Positions 23,982-33,135 of a stretch of 64,000 nucleotides of DNA are shown here, in pieces (the first letter of the stretch is position 1; every line of letters starts with the position of its first letter). The notes under the pieces were generated by a model. The model saw only the letters and a program-made list of their open reading frames with translations, made no database searches and was not told the DNA's origin. The DNA comes from Brevipalpus yothersi. Its lineage: Eukaryota > Arthropoda > Arachnida > Trombidiformes > Tenuipalpidae. The translations under genes and the position numbers were made by a program. The DNA lies in assembly GCA_003956705.1 (NCBI GenBank), contig QZCP01000042.1, forward strand, positions 86,290 through 150,289, in the 5' to 3' direction.

Positions 23982-26417
23982 TCATTGGATCTCAAACATG
24001 AAATCTACATCTGATGTCCAATATTCTCGAGGATCTTGCTGATTGCAAGGAATCATGACAATTCTGCTCTTGATTTGTGAAATTGGAATTACATCTATTA
24101 TATTTGAAGTTTGGATGCGCCAAAAATGATGATACTCCCCAGAAGATACTATTCTTGCAAGAATCGGGCAACAAGGCTGTATATCTGTGAAAAAGCTACG
24201 AGAGTTCATTGTTTTATACTGTGTTACAACAGCAAACATATCTGATGCATTTATGGCTGTTTCAAGCATGATTGGGAAATTCACACGGGAAACGAAGTAT
24301 GAAATGTCAGCAAAAATTTTCTTGTTGAATCTATCGAAATATGTTATTGAATAACTAGAGCTATTGCAACCAGGTCGCCAGGCTAGTGAGTGGAAAACCT
24401 CCTGATTTCGTTTAACTCTTGCATGAACTCTATATTTGTTCTCAATTGGTGAGACACCATGCCTGGTTAGTAAGTTTGTGATTCTTCTATCCGTTATTTG
24501 TGCATATTTACTATACTGAGTTAAATTGATATTAATCTGGGATTTCTCTCTAATTTCTCTTGGAATCTCGGATGAAAATCGAAAATTTTGGCTTTGATGA
24601 TGGTATTCTTGCATGGATTTCGTAACTATGTATTCTCTTGACAACTGACTACCGAAAAATCTAGTACCGTGGATAAATTTTTTCAGGTTGAAAAGATTGC
24701 CTTCAAATACAAATGCGGAAAAATCTTGCAAGGTTCCATGTTTCCTGCAGCCACTTGCCAGATGTCGTAAGAAATGAATGTTTGGAGTCAATAAACCTTT
24801 TCCATGAACTTGTTCGAATGCTTCCGCGTATGAATCGAGTAAATATTCAGCACGATCAATCAAATGAGCTGTTAAATTCTCTTTCGACAGTATCTTGATA
24901 GAATACGACAGGATGAGTAGCATTGCGAGATCGTTTGTGGGTATCTTGCCTTTGAAGAATGGAACTAGCAAGAATAACCAAAACTTGTAGGTGTTTGCTT
25001 TGAAACGAGCCATATTGTCAAGACTTTCAGGCTTACGCTTGAAATCATGTGGGAATTTGACATTTTTCAACATTATTTTCGAAAGTCTTGCAATGTTGTC
25101 TGTGAGAATGATTTTCAGATGATTTTTCACAACTCCGAGTAGAACGCAATGCATATAGTCAACCGGAATTTGGTCTGGAAGCTTCATGAATTGAGATAAA
25201 GTACATGGGCCTTTGATCCCATGGAAAGGAATTCCTCGATCAACTGCAATATTTGCATGTGAGATGAACATTTCATGCGTTCTCATTAACATTTCATGCC
25301 TGTTGCTGAATGGATAAACATGTTTCCGCGTCCTTCTACACCCCATGGTGCTCTGATAAGACACTCCTTTGTCGAGGCAGTGTGCGCACCCAAAGTAACC
25401 ATTGAATTGCTTCATGTTCAAACTTTTCGCCTTCGCGACCATATCCATCACAACATTGCCAGTCCTCACATGAATATAGTAGTTTTTACCTCCCTCATGC
25501 ATGAATATAGGATCGTTCTGTATTGCTCTATATTGCTCAAGGAACCCATGATTCCATAGCTGTTGATGATCACACCGGACTTTTCCAGTGTATAAACAGG
25601 CGAGACCCACGTTTTCTTTCTTGAATCTTACATGATAAGGCAACTCACCAATGGAAAAAGCAATTGGTGTCATGCAATCAGTTGATGACTTAGTCAATGG
25701 AGCATCATCATTATTCAACGAAAGCGTAATTTTCAGGTCACTTTCACCATGATTTACTGAATCAGCCCAAATTTCTCTGTAATTTGAGTTTGTCACAAAT
25801 CCATTGAATAAAAACGATGGTCTTGTGAGAACTTCAAGGTTCCTACGGACAATTAGCTTGATTGTCTTCCTCATGTCATAGACGTCCAGTTCACCAAAAT
25901 CATAGTCACATCGATGCTCTGTCTCGACAAGTTCTTGTCCGAGTGAGCAAAATTTCAGCGATTTCGTGAGGAAACTATTATTCTTGAATGATTTCCGGAA
26001 TGCTGTGTAATTCTTGGCAAACTTGAAATCAAAACTGAGCTCTCTGATGTATTTTATCAGCATGTAAAGCTTCTTGCGATGTGATGTTGGCAATTTCATT
26101 TGAGTGAAAATGTCTTCAATCAGGAAACTGATACAATTTTGCATATCATATGCACTTCCATCAGAACTCGAAGAATTGTCAGATTCATGCATGAACTCAG
26201 AGAAAGAGGTCCTTCTCTCGCTCTCACCTGTGAATTCTACCCCATGATCTGAGTTCGAAGATGACTCATTACTATGGTTACTGCACATACGTGATGATGT
26301 TGATGAGGAAGAACTCACATGTGATGAAGAGGGAGAGGAAGTTGAATTTCTCCGAAACCGTTTTGAAGATCTAATAATTTGATCACATCTATTTGCTCTT
26401 GTGAAGCGTGAAAACAT
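23982..26417 (-). CDS. tnp2-like (CACTA/EnSpm-type) transposase, 811 aa
   Basis: Single open exon. Residues 1-90 are Ser-rich and probably disordered. The RNase H-like core shows the expected acidic residues: Asp at about 237/238 in LSLNNDDAPL, Asp420 in IPVDYMHCVLLGVVKNHL and Glu572 in FSAFVFEGNLFNLKKF. A small Cys cluster GYFGCAHCLDKG sits at about residues 340-350, between the first and second catalytic residues as in the tnp2 family. The ORF lies inside the inverted repeats and is undamaged. Its start codon is only 36 bp from the divergent start of the plus-strand gene at 26454, so the first Met may be in a shared 5' region and Met44 is an alternative. It should cut and join the element's ends in the nucleus. 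Confidence 0.8.
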   Translation of the reverse strand: MFSRFTRANRCDQIIRSSKRFRRNSTSSPSSSHVSSSSSTSSRMCSNHSNESSSNSDHGVEFTGESERRTSFSEFMHESDNSSSSDGSAYDMQNCISFLIEDIFTQMKLPTSHRKKLYMLIKYIRELSFDFKFAKNYTAFRKSFKNNSFLTKSLKFCSLGQELVETEHRCDYDFGELDVYDMRKTIKLIVRRNLEVLTRPSFLFNGFVTNSNYREIWADSVNHGESDLKITLSLNNDDAPLTKSSTDCMTPIAFSIGELPYHVRFKKENVGLACLYTGKVRCDHQQLWNHGFLEQYRAIQNDPIFMHEGGKNYYIHVRTGNVVMDMVAKAKSLNMKQFNGYFGCAHCLDKGVSYQSTMGCRRTRKHVYPFSNRHEMLMRTHEMFISHANIAVDRGIPFHGIKGPCTLSQFMKLPDQIPVDYMHCVLLGVVKNHLKIILTDNIARLSKIMLKNVKFPHDFKRKPESLDNMARFKANTYKFWLFLLVPFFKGKIPTNDLAMLLILSYSIKILSKENLTAHLIDRAEYLLDSYAEAFEQVHGKGLLTPNIHFLRHLASGCRKHGTLQDFSAFVFEGNLFNLKKFIHGTRFFGSQLSREYIVTKSMQEYHHQSQNFRFSSEIPREIREKSQININLTQYSKYAQITDRRITNLLTRHGVSPIENKYRVHARVKRNQEVFHSLAWRPGCNSSSYSITYFDRFNKKIFADISYFVSRVNFPIMLETAINASDMFAVVTQYKTMNSRSFFTDIQPCCPILARIVSSGEYHHFWRIQTSNIIDVIPISQIKSRIVMIPCNQQDPREYWTSDVDFMFEIQ

Positions 26418-26453
26418 CTTGTTGGAAAGTGAATATTGTGACTGATTAACAAA

Positions 26454-27546
26454 ATGCCAAAGAGATCAGGTAAGTTCAAGCAAGGTGAAAGAGTTCACAT
26501 GTAGTAATTGTTTGTTTCATCAGCTGATTTCTCAAGTGCAAGCTCTAACTTATCAGATTCCGAGGACAGTATAGGTATTTAATCTAAATCATAGTTCATG
26601 CATGATTCTGAAATGAAATATCTTCTAGCTTCCTCTGTTTTGCAACGTCCGAGGGGGAAGCGACCTGCCAGACATGATTCTCAAATACCTGCAGATTCTG
26701 GGGCTAATCAACAGATTCTTGCAAGACTAGTAGAAATCTCATCCAAAATCGATGATCTAGACAAACAGATGAGCAAAGTACAAAAATCACTCAAGAAGCT
26801 AGAAAACCCTGCTACAGTTGGTAGATCCCCCAAATCAATAACCAAAGAGAAGCTGGAAAGACGGATTGAGTCCAAGTTGATTGAGAAGCGAGAAAATAGA
26901 AAGGTAAGAGCTGTCGATTACATGCAAGTTTCTCAGGTTCCTCTGTAATTACTAGTGGAAAGAAAAAATTGAGGAAAATTTATCAAATCTCGGCATTGAG
27001 GACGCAAAGTGTGTGAAAATCTGCGATCTCATGCTGACGGGACCAATCAGAGCTACTTTCTACCCTCTTCATATTGCTCGCGCACTTTTTGGTGAAGAAC
27101 ATCTGAGTAAACATATGATAGGCCCAAAATTGTGTTCTTTCCGGGATGGCAATAGGAAATTATATCTCCCAGATGACGATGAGAAGAAACTCCGTGATGT
27201 CCTCCGAATCATCACGAGTTCATATCTGGAATCAACTGAATGGAGATTTTTTGTCAGAGATGTTATAAATCAAGCTTCCAGAAACTGGTTGACTAAGAAT
27301 GGAGTGAATGAGCAAAATCATGCAAGAAATGATCAGAGCTCACCAGAGTCAACTTCCTCCCACATGAATCGAACACAATCAACTCTGATTGAGACTGTTG
27401 TTGATGGAAAGAATGCAGGCAATGACATTCCAAATCCATCAAATTCAGACAAGAGTGACAATGATTCTCAAGTGCAACAAAACTCAGGCAAGAATAAGAA
27501 GTCTGGAAGCCAGAAGAGAGGCTCCAGAGGTGGAAAGAAGAATTAA
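26454..27546 (+). CDS. Transposon accessory protein 1, BEN-like
   Basis: Four exons (26454-26469, 26524-26574, 26629-26903, 26956-27546) join in frame to 310 residues. Order: a Ser/Asp-rich N-terminus with a basic patch (RPRGKRPAR), a coiled coil at about residues 50-80 (ILARLVEISSKIDDLDKQMS), a Lys/Arg/Glu helix, and a globular block IARALFGEEHLSKHMIGPK. Then come a charged loop, KKLRDVLRIITSSYL and TEWRFFVRDVINQASR. The C-terminus is a hydrophilic Asn/Ser/Lys tail. The globular block resembles a BEN domain, a DNA-binding fold, but this is by eye only. The same block recurs in the next gene. Divergent from the transposase. A likely role is binding the element's repeated palindrome. Confidence 0.65.
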
Positions 27547-27852
27547 CGGAATTCCTGCAATGAATGTGTTTTACATGCATGGACTCTGGAAAACATGCAT
27601 GAATTATTTTTTCTCTGGGAAATGGTGATATAAGCTTCAATTTATTTTGGTTTCTGCGCATGTTCTTTACGCATGACCTCTGCGCATTTCTTTTTCTTTT
27701 TTCCGCTTTTTTTCTTTGTTTTCATTTGTTTACACGTTCTTCCATGTGCCGGTCAGCTTAATTGCTCTCATTTTCATCTGTTTTTAATTATCATTCCTGA
27801 GTTAATTATCAGCTGGAAATATTTATAAGAATTCAGTTTGTGAGTCCACTTT

Positions 27853-28944
27853 ATGGCAAGAACCAAACAAACTTGCAGGAAAACTGGGAAAACATTATGT
27901 AAGTGATCTTAGTTCGATCGAGTTTTTGTTTTTGTAAGATTGATTGACATCTCTTTGTTCTCAGCTGTTGCAACTTTTCCTCTCAATCAAAGTAGTCAAT
28001 CAACAATGAGCTCAGATGATTCAATAAGCTCAGGTAAGAAATCAAATTCTAGTCTAAGTTCATGCATGAAATATTCTTTCTTCTCAGTTTCTAGCCCAGT
28101 GAGCAAGAAACGAAGAGCTGAGAAAAATCCTGCCAAGAATTCATGCAATCATCTCTGTTGTGATAAAATACTTGGCAAACTGCGTAAACTTTCAGAAGAT
28201 CAAATCATTATCAAGAATGAATTGACCAAAATCAATGAAATCATGTGTGAATTCGGTAGAATTGAACAACAGCCTACAGGGAATCCTAAACGTGGAGAGA
28301 AAGTGGCAGAATCAATCCTTAGCGAACAAATCAAAGCAAGAATTGAAGCCAAGAGAGCGAATAAAAAAGTGAGTATTTGTATGAAAACTGAGTTCCATGC
28401 ATGATTCTGAGATTTTTTCTTTTTTCATGTCTGAAGTGGATAGACAAAGTGAAAGTGCTGGAGGTTGAAGGTATCGATGATGCTATCATGGATGAAGTTC
28501 GCGATTCCTTATTACGAGGACCTAGCAACCCGAAAAGAATCACGGTTGAAATAGCGAAGCGAATCTGGCAAGAAGACTACATGAAAACGCGAATGTTAGG
28601 TCCCAAGACGCGAGAAGCTCGAGTAGGAGAGAGAACTGAGTTGATCAGTGAAAGTCAGGTGCAAAAGCTCAAAGGTATGTGAAAACATGCAAGACTTCAA
28701 TTTTCATGCATGAAATTTGTTGATTAGCTGAATTTTCCTCTTTCATGCAGAAATTCTGAGTGTTTTAACAACTCAGCTATTGGGTAAGACAGAATGGCGA
28801 TATTTTGTGCGAGATCCCATAAATCAAGCTTCACGTGATTCAAGGGGTTGGAAAAAACATCGTGCTTCAGCAACTGTATCAAAACCAGGCGAGAAAGATG
28901 CTGATGATAATGATCCAAACGAGAAATCAACCGAGGACAAATGA
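27853..28944 (+). CDS. Transposon accessory protein 2 with histone-H3-like N-terminus
   Basis: Five exons (27853-27898, 27965-28033, 28088-28368, 28437-28674, 28751-28944) join in frame to 275 residues. Exon 1 encodes MARTKQTCRKTGKTL, which matches the histone H3 tail ARTKQT-A-RKS at the K4 and K9 neighbourhoods. The rest parallels the preceding gene: Ser/Asp stretch (MSSDDSISS), basic patch (SKKRRAEK), a Cys cluster (CNHLCCDKIL) absent from its paralog, and a coiled coil (LRKLSEDQIIIKNELTKINE). The BEN-like block follows (VEIAKRIWQEDYMKTRMLGPK, then TEWRYFVRDPINQASR). Every splice phase agrees, so the gene appears functional. It lies inside the inverted repeats. I infer a nuclear DNA-binding protein that may engage H3-tail readers or modifiers. 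Confidence 0.7.
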
Positions 28945-29580
28945 ATTCTCATATCTTGCAAGAAATTATCAATAATCCTAGTTACTCATTGAATTCATGC
29001 AAGACTTTTCTCAATTACTCATTCCATAATAATCTCAATATCAACTGCCAAAATTTATCTCAAAGTTGCCAAAATATGTGTTTCAGTTGAATTTCATACA
29101 AGAATTTATCAATGTTCTCAAAAAATTCTCATATTTATATACTCAATTCAATACTCAATTTTGATTAAATTTTCCGGATCTTCCATGTTTTATCTACATC
29201 TTTTGCTCTATTCCTTGTGTGAATCCACAACAATCAACAAAGAATTGCGATGAATTGATAAATTCTAATGAAATATGAACATTTCCGCTCATTGTCCTCC
29301 TGATATCATCGATATCATGCAAGAAACTTCGATTTCTACCAATTCATGGGGGAAATGATAGCTATTTACCATGCATGAATGCTATTCAATCAAACAGAAC
29401 AAGGTGTGAAAATCAGCTTTATGCAGCATGATTATATTATATTGATCGATGAAACTAACGAAAATTCTCGAAATCCTGTCAAACTAGCCTGAAATCGACA
29501 AATTTTCCTCTTTTTGCACATGAAAATTTTGCGCATTCGTGTGCCATATGCGACGAAATTTTCATCCCCAAATTTTGCGC
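28945..29580. other. Non-coding right arm of the transposon
   Basis: No ORF of note. Contains four or five copies of the TTC(A/T)TGCA(A/T)GAA motif and, nearer the end, several GCAAAATTT-type subterminal repeats. Confidence 0.6.
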
Positions 29581-29606
29581 AAATTTGCATCTTTTTTTCT
29601 CCCGGG
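29581..29606 (-). repeat. Right terminal inverted repeat of CACTA-like element
   Basis: Reads CCCGGGAGAAAAAAAG on the minus strand, matching the left end at 24 of 26 positions. Confidence 0.88.
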
Positions 29607-29639
29607 TCCAGCCGGAGAAATCATAAGACTAAGTACAGA

Positions 29640-29665
29640 AAGAGAGTGAGTGAGTGAGTGAGTGA

Positions 29666-29699
<34 letters not shown>
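29640..29699. repeat. (GAGT)n-(GT)n-(GA)n compound microsatellite
   Basis: Adjacent GAGT, GT and GA runs just outside the right transposon end. Confidence 0.95.
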
Positions 29700-29794
29700 A
29701 GGAACAGCTAAATTCATGTGAGAATTTTTCGAATCCAAGTTGGAAACATATCCGTATAATTGGAAGAATTATTGTCCAGTTCAACTAATAGTAT

Positions 29795-30240
29795 TGTAAC
29801 GAGACACGGGAAATGACCAAAAGACAAAAATTAATTTAACTAATGTGTCATTCACTAACTTAAAACCTAAAATAGCTGGCTAATTTTTTTGAGTGGGAAT
29901 CGGGGGGAAATTGTGGTGGTATGTGGTGGTTTCTTCTAGCTTCACTATACTATCTCCTACCTATCGAGTTCTGTTTGAGAGGATGTTCTACTTTCCTATT
30001 CTGTTCTAATCAAGGCTATAACGATGATCTATCGGGAAGCTCTAGCGTGGTTCTATCTTGCTGTAAGAGGAAGTTCCAAGTTAACGCGAAGTATCTGGAC
30101 CTGACTGGAATGCTTATAACGAAGTTTATTGGCAGAAACTGATCGCTGAATACATGAGTGAGAATAATTGGAACAACGTAGTAGTAGTAATATAAAAACT
30201 CTATTTATTCTTATTATCTATTCTTATGGTTTTCGAGATA
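29795..30240 (-). mobile_element. Diverged LTR fragment
   Basis: Begins TGTAACGAGACACGGGAA and aligns over about 400 bp with the start of the 57353-58190 LTR. Shared blocks include GTGGTGGTATGTGGTGG. Indels are many and the other LTR end is missing, so this is an old truncated copy of the same family. Confidence 0.75.
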
Positions 30241-30707
30241 GAGGAGCCAAAAGGAAAAAAATTTGGAATGCACATGAACAATTGTTTCTCTAGTGATGTG
30301 GAATTTGTTTCTAAGTAATCATCTTGAATTGGAAAAGTTCTTACATTTGGTCAGCTTTCTTTCTCTCTCTCATGTTAGATTCGTAATGGTCAATATGTGT
30401 TTCGGTGTTGGCTGATCGAATCACAATTTTGTAAGCTTAGATAAATCTTGGAGGTCAATCTCTGGTTTGCCTCCGTCCCTAGATATAAACTCAATATCTC
30501 CAGAATCGATAGCTTTCATGCCAAGAATTTGCCCATATCATGATAAACCTCCAAAAATTCTTATCCAAATCTAGGCGAACATTCTGTCTTGTCAACTAAG
30601 TCAATTGCTTTCCTACATGGGACTCAATCTACTGAGCTTACCCCACGGAGTCTCTTCTACCCACTCAAATCCTGATATCTGCGAATTGTGCGAATGCTAG
30701 TGAGTAC
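30241..30707. other. Intergenic, no gene recognised
   Basis: No repeat match or coding signal seen. Confidence 0.45.
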
Positions 30708-31145
30708 CTATCTACGAAGTCCAACTATCCATCCTATAACGCCTCTACCTCTTGTAGTTCGCGTTCTTGCTGTGAGTCTATTGCTGGGCCTCCTTGTTGT
30801 AGACTTTCTTGTTATTTTCTTCTTCGTTTTCATCACCTTTGTCGACCTCTTCGTGAGCCTCTCAGTGGTTCTTATCAGTTTTTTGGTTGTTTTGTTGATT
30901 GCTTTAGCTCTTGATGGGATTTTTTTCATTTTGCCTGCAGCAGCTTCTGCTGGGATTGTAAGATTTTGTTTCAAAAGATAAAATATTCCTTTTGAAGCTT
31001 GAATATTACCTTGCTTGGCAGTCATTTCCTTGCGAATTCTGACAGATTTTTTAGTAGAAAATTTTCCACAGTCAACATTGACTATAACAGCACTCGAAAT
31101 GATCACAAATACCAACATGAGGCTGATCGGTTGCATTTTGCTCAT
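30708..31145 (-). CDS. Secreted Thr/Lys/Arg-rich protein 2
   Basis: Read as one exon of about 142-145 residues from Met at 31136 or 31145. The start is chosen at the signal peptide MQPISLMLVFVIISSAVIV. The mature chain begins CGKFSTKKSVRIRKE, similar to the 22524-22913 protein, and continues into a strongly basic region with repeated TTERLTKRSTK and RKSTTRRPSNR stretches, ending VIGWIVGLRR. A possible donor (CAAGGTAATATT near 31010) and downstream AGs mean a short intron removing part of the middle is possible. No catalytic motif is present. It may belong to a small family of secreted, highly basic, probably glycosylated proteins. Confidence 0.55.
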   Translation of the reverse strand: MSKMQPISLMLVFVIISSAVIVNVDCGKFSTKKSVRIRKEMTAKQGNIQASKGIFYLLKQNLTIPAEAAAGKMKKIPSRAKAINKTTKKLIRTTERLTKRSTKVMKTKKKITRKSTTRRPSNRLTARTRTTRGRGVIGWIVGLRR

Positions 31146-32028
31146 GAATACCTTTGTCAACCTGAATGGTTGGAAAGCACGAGGAAATTCTGATAGAAAA
31201 TAACACGTACTACTCTCAAGCACAATCAAGAATACTCCCATATTCATTGGAAGTTGAGATCAATATGAGCGCCTAATTTGAAGGAAAGAATAAGAACTTT
31301 CGATTAACTCAAGTCCTCTCATGCCATTCTGGTGCTTTCGAATGGCTTGCCTCACATCCCTGGCTTATTTCAACCGATTGCCTCCATTTGGATGCACCTT
31401 TACAGGGTTGCTCAAGATAGCCCTCTAGAAAGTTTTTCTGCTACACATTTGGAAGTATCCTTAGGATATTTGAACAATTTATGGATAAGAATTAGTTTAT
31501 GATAAAATGAGTACTTTACAACTTTAGACAGAATTTCATCATGCAATGCTCTAGAAACGCTCTCCCAAGAATGCAATTCTCAGAGTTTATTGAGAAATGT
31601 GAGATGAGTTGTTAAAGAGTTGATCTCATCAGATCAGGTCCCTCTCGAGAATCATTCAAAGACTGAACAGATGACCCCGATCATCTTTCCTTTGAATATT
31701 TCCTCTTTCGAGATATGGCTGAGTCAAAGATATGTTCGGTCTATGAAATGAATTATCTCAACGCTCAACTATCAGGGTGGCTATGTATGTAGCTTCCTCC
31801 CATTTTCAGCCTATGAGAGATGATTATTAACTTTGCTGGGATAACTTCGTCGGTGCTCAATTTGGTCCATGGGTCCTGAATTCATCTTGAAGTTCAGATA
31901 TTCTTGATGCAGGTGTTTGATAAAATCATTAAGACTTGATCATTCGATCATGAGAGGTCTTCCCATGGACATTCCTTGTTCCCTCTGCACCTGAATCTTT
32001 TAGATCGTTTCGTCGAAGATGGAATTGA
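31146..32028. other. Intergenic, no gene recognised
   Basis: Nothing beyond expected upstream sequence of the basic-protein gene and the 3' region of the astacin gene. Confidence 0.45.
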
Positions 32029-33135
32029 TCAAACTGATCTTAATCGAGTTGTGAATCGTTTAGATCGCTTAGAGGATATTTTCAAGATCTTTCGCGTGGA
32101 CAGTCTCCTGGTAGATCGACTCGATGATCTCCTGGTAATTCGGGTAGTTCTCCTGGTTGACCGTTTTGAAGATGATCTAATTGATTTCCTAGTTGTTCTC
32201 CTATTAGACCGTGTTGATGATGATTTATTTGGTTTCCGAGTTGTCCGTCTTGTGGATCTTCTGGTAGATAATTTCGGTGCTTTGGGTTTCTTCTCTGGAC
32301 ATTCGTACAATTTGTTGATTTTTCTCACATCAATCTCACTCAATGTTTTCGCTTTTCCAATTTGAACATTTTGTTCCTTGGGTACAATAGTTGGCTGCCA
32401 ATTTCTAGAAAAAGCTGTGGAAGCGTAGTGCATCACACTGCCATAATCATATTTTTCACCCAAAAATTGGCTCTCATCTTTTGATGCCTTCTCAAAATTA
32501 TATTCCATGCCTCTTTGAATGTTATTCCATTTGATGGTCACATATTTATCTCGATCATATCGACTTTGCTCATGCCAAAATCCTACAGCATGCATCAATT
32601 CATGCTCAACTGTGGGAACCCATAAACACCCATCTCCAAGGAAGAGTTCTTGTACCTTCGATCGACGACCAATAGATGAAGCGCAACCATCTCCACGAAT
32701 GATTTTGATATAATATTCATCATCAGACTTTTTGGGCACAAATTTTATGCATGTTTTGGTATGATAAGTTTTCATGGCTCTTGCGATGACAGCTCGCTCT
32801 TTTTCCGAGTATTTTTTCGATATTGTGTAAGGAATTGTGCCATTTGGCCATCTCAGATCAAGATTGCGTAAAGCATTTCTTTGCCTGGATGGTGTGATAA
32901 TATCACCTTGGAATTTTCCAGAATTATAGATTACTGATTCATTTCCAACAAAAGTGTCACTTGCCAATCTATCACCATTCCGAAAATCTGGTCTTCCCAG
33001 AGGTATTCCGTCATCATCAGACTTTGTAGATTTCATAGAACCAGTGGGTAACTTAGTTCGCCGTTTGGAAGAAGAACGATAGGCAGCCAGATTTGAGATC
33101 ACCATAACAAGGATAAAAATCCTCAGATGCCTCAT
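32029..33135 (-). CDS. Secreted astacin metalloprotease with basic tail
   Basis: Zinc endopeptidase of family M12A. One exon from Met at 33135 gives 368 residues. Signal peptide about 1-18 (MRHLRIFILVMVISNLAA), a short propeptide, then the mature domain starting near RNALRNLDLRWPNGTIPYTI. The zinc site is HELMHAVGFWHEQSR (His178, Glu179, His182, His188) and the Met-turn is GSVMHYAS, so the active site is complete. Four cysteines support the usual disulfides (TCIKFV, GDGCASS, GDGCLWV, YECP). There are no EGF or CUB domains. Instead the last ~80 residues are Ser/Thr/Arg repeats (RRTTRKS type), echoing the basic tails of neighbouring secreted proteins. Likely an extracellular or salivary protease. 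Confidence 0.92.
   Translation of the reverse strand: MRHLRIFILVMVISNLAAYRSSSKRRTKLPTGSMKSTKSDDDGIPLGRPDFRNGDRLASDTFVGNESVIYNSGKFQGDIITPSRQRNALRNLDLRWPNGTIPYTISKKYSEKERAVIARAMKTYHTKTCIKFVPKKSDDEYYIKIIRGDGCASSIGRRSKVQELFLGDGCLWVPTVEHELMHAVGFWHEQSRYDRDKYVTIKWNNIQRGMEYNFEKASKDESQFLGEKYDYGSVMHYASTAFSRNWQPTIVPKEQNVQIGKAKTLSEIDVRKINKLYECPEKKPKAPKLSTRRSTRRTTRKPNKSSSTRSNRRTTRKSIRSSSKRSTRRTTRITRRSSSRSTRRLSTRKILKISSKRSKRFTTRLRSV

Larger units (their letters stand above)
23752..29380. promoter_or_regulatory. Dispersed palindromic motif TTC(A/T)TGCA(A/T)GAA
   Basis: At least 20 exact or near copies lie within the transposon. Exact copies include 26184-26195, 28059-28070 and 28703-28714 (TTCATGCATGAA) and 24152-24163 (TTCTTGCAAGAA). 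Near copies include 23964, 26595, 27330, 28394, 28955, 28996 and 29317. Outside the element I noticed only isolated examples such as one near 51685. The palindromic form suits a dimeric DNA-binding protein, possibly one of the element's own accessory proteins. Confidence 0.65.
23685..29606. mobile_element. Complete CACTA-like DNA transposon, 5,922 bp
   Basis: Bounded by 26 bp terminal inverted repeats (24/26 identical) beginning CCCGGGAGAAAAAA, with a possible 2 bp target duplication TC (23683-23684 and 29607-29608). It contains a tnp2-type transposase on the minus strand and two paralogous spliced genes on the plus strand. All three are open throughout, so the element may be recently active. 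Both ends carry GCAAAATTT-type subterminal motifs, and a palindrome TTC(A/T)TGCA(A/T)GAA recurs across it. The transposase fold points to the EnSpm/CACTA superfamily, although the ends are not the usual CACTA/CACTG. Confidence 0.85.

Noticed and set aside
31976..32365. Plus-strand Leu/Val/Asp-rich ORF
   Set aside because: Antisense of the astacin basic tail.
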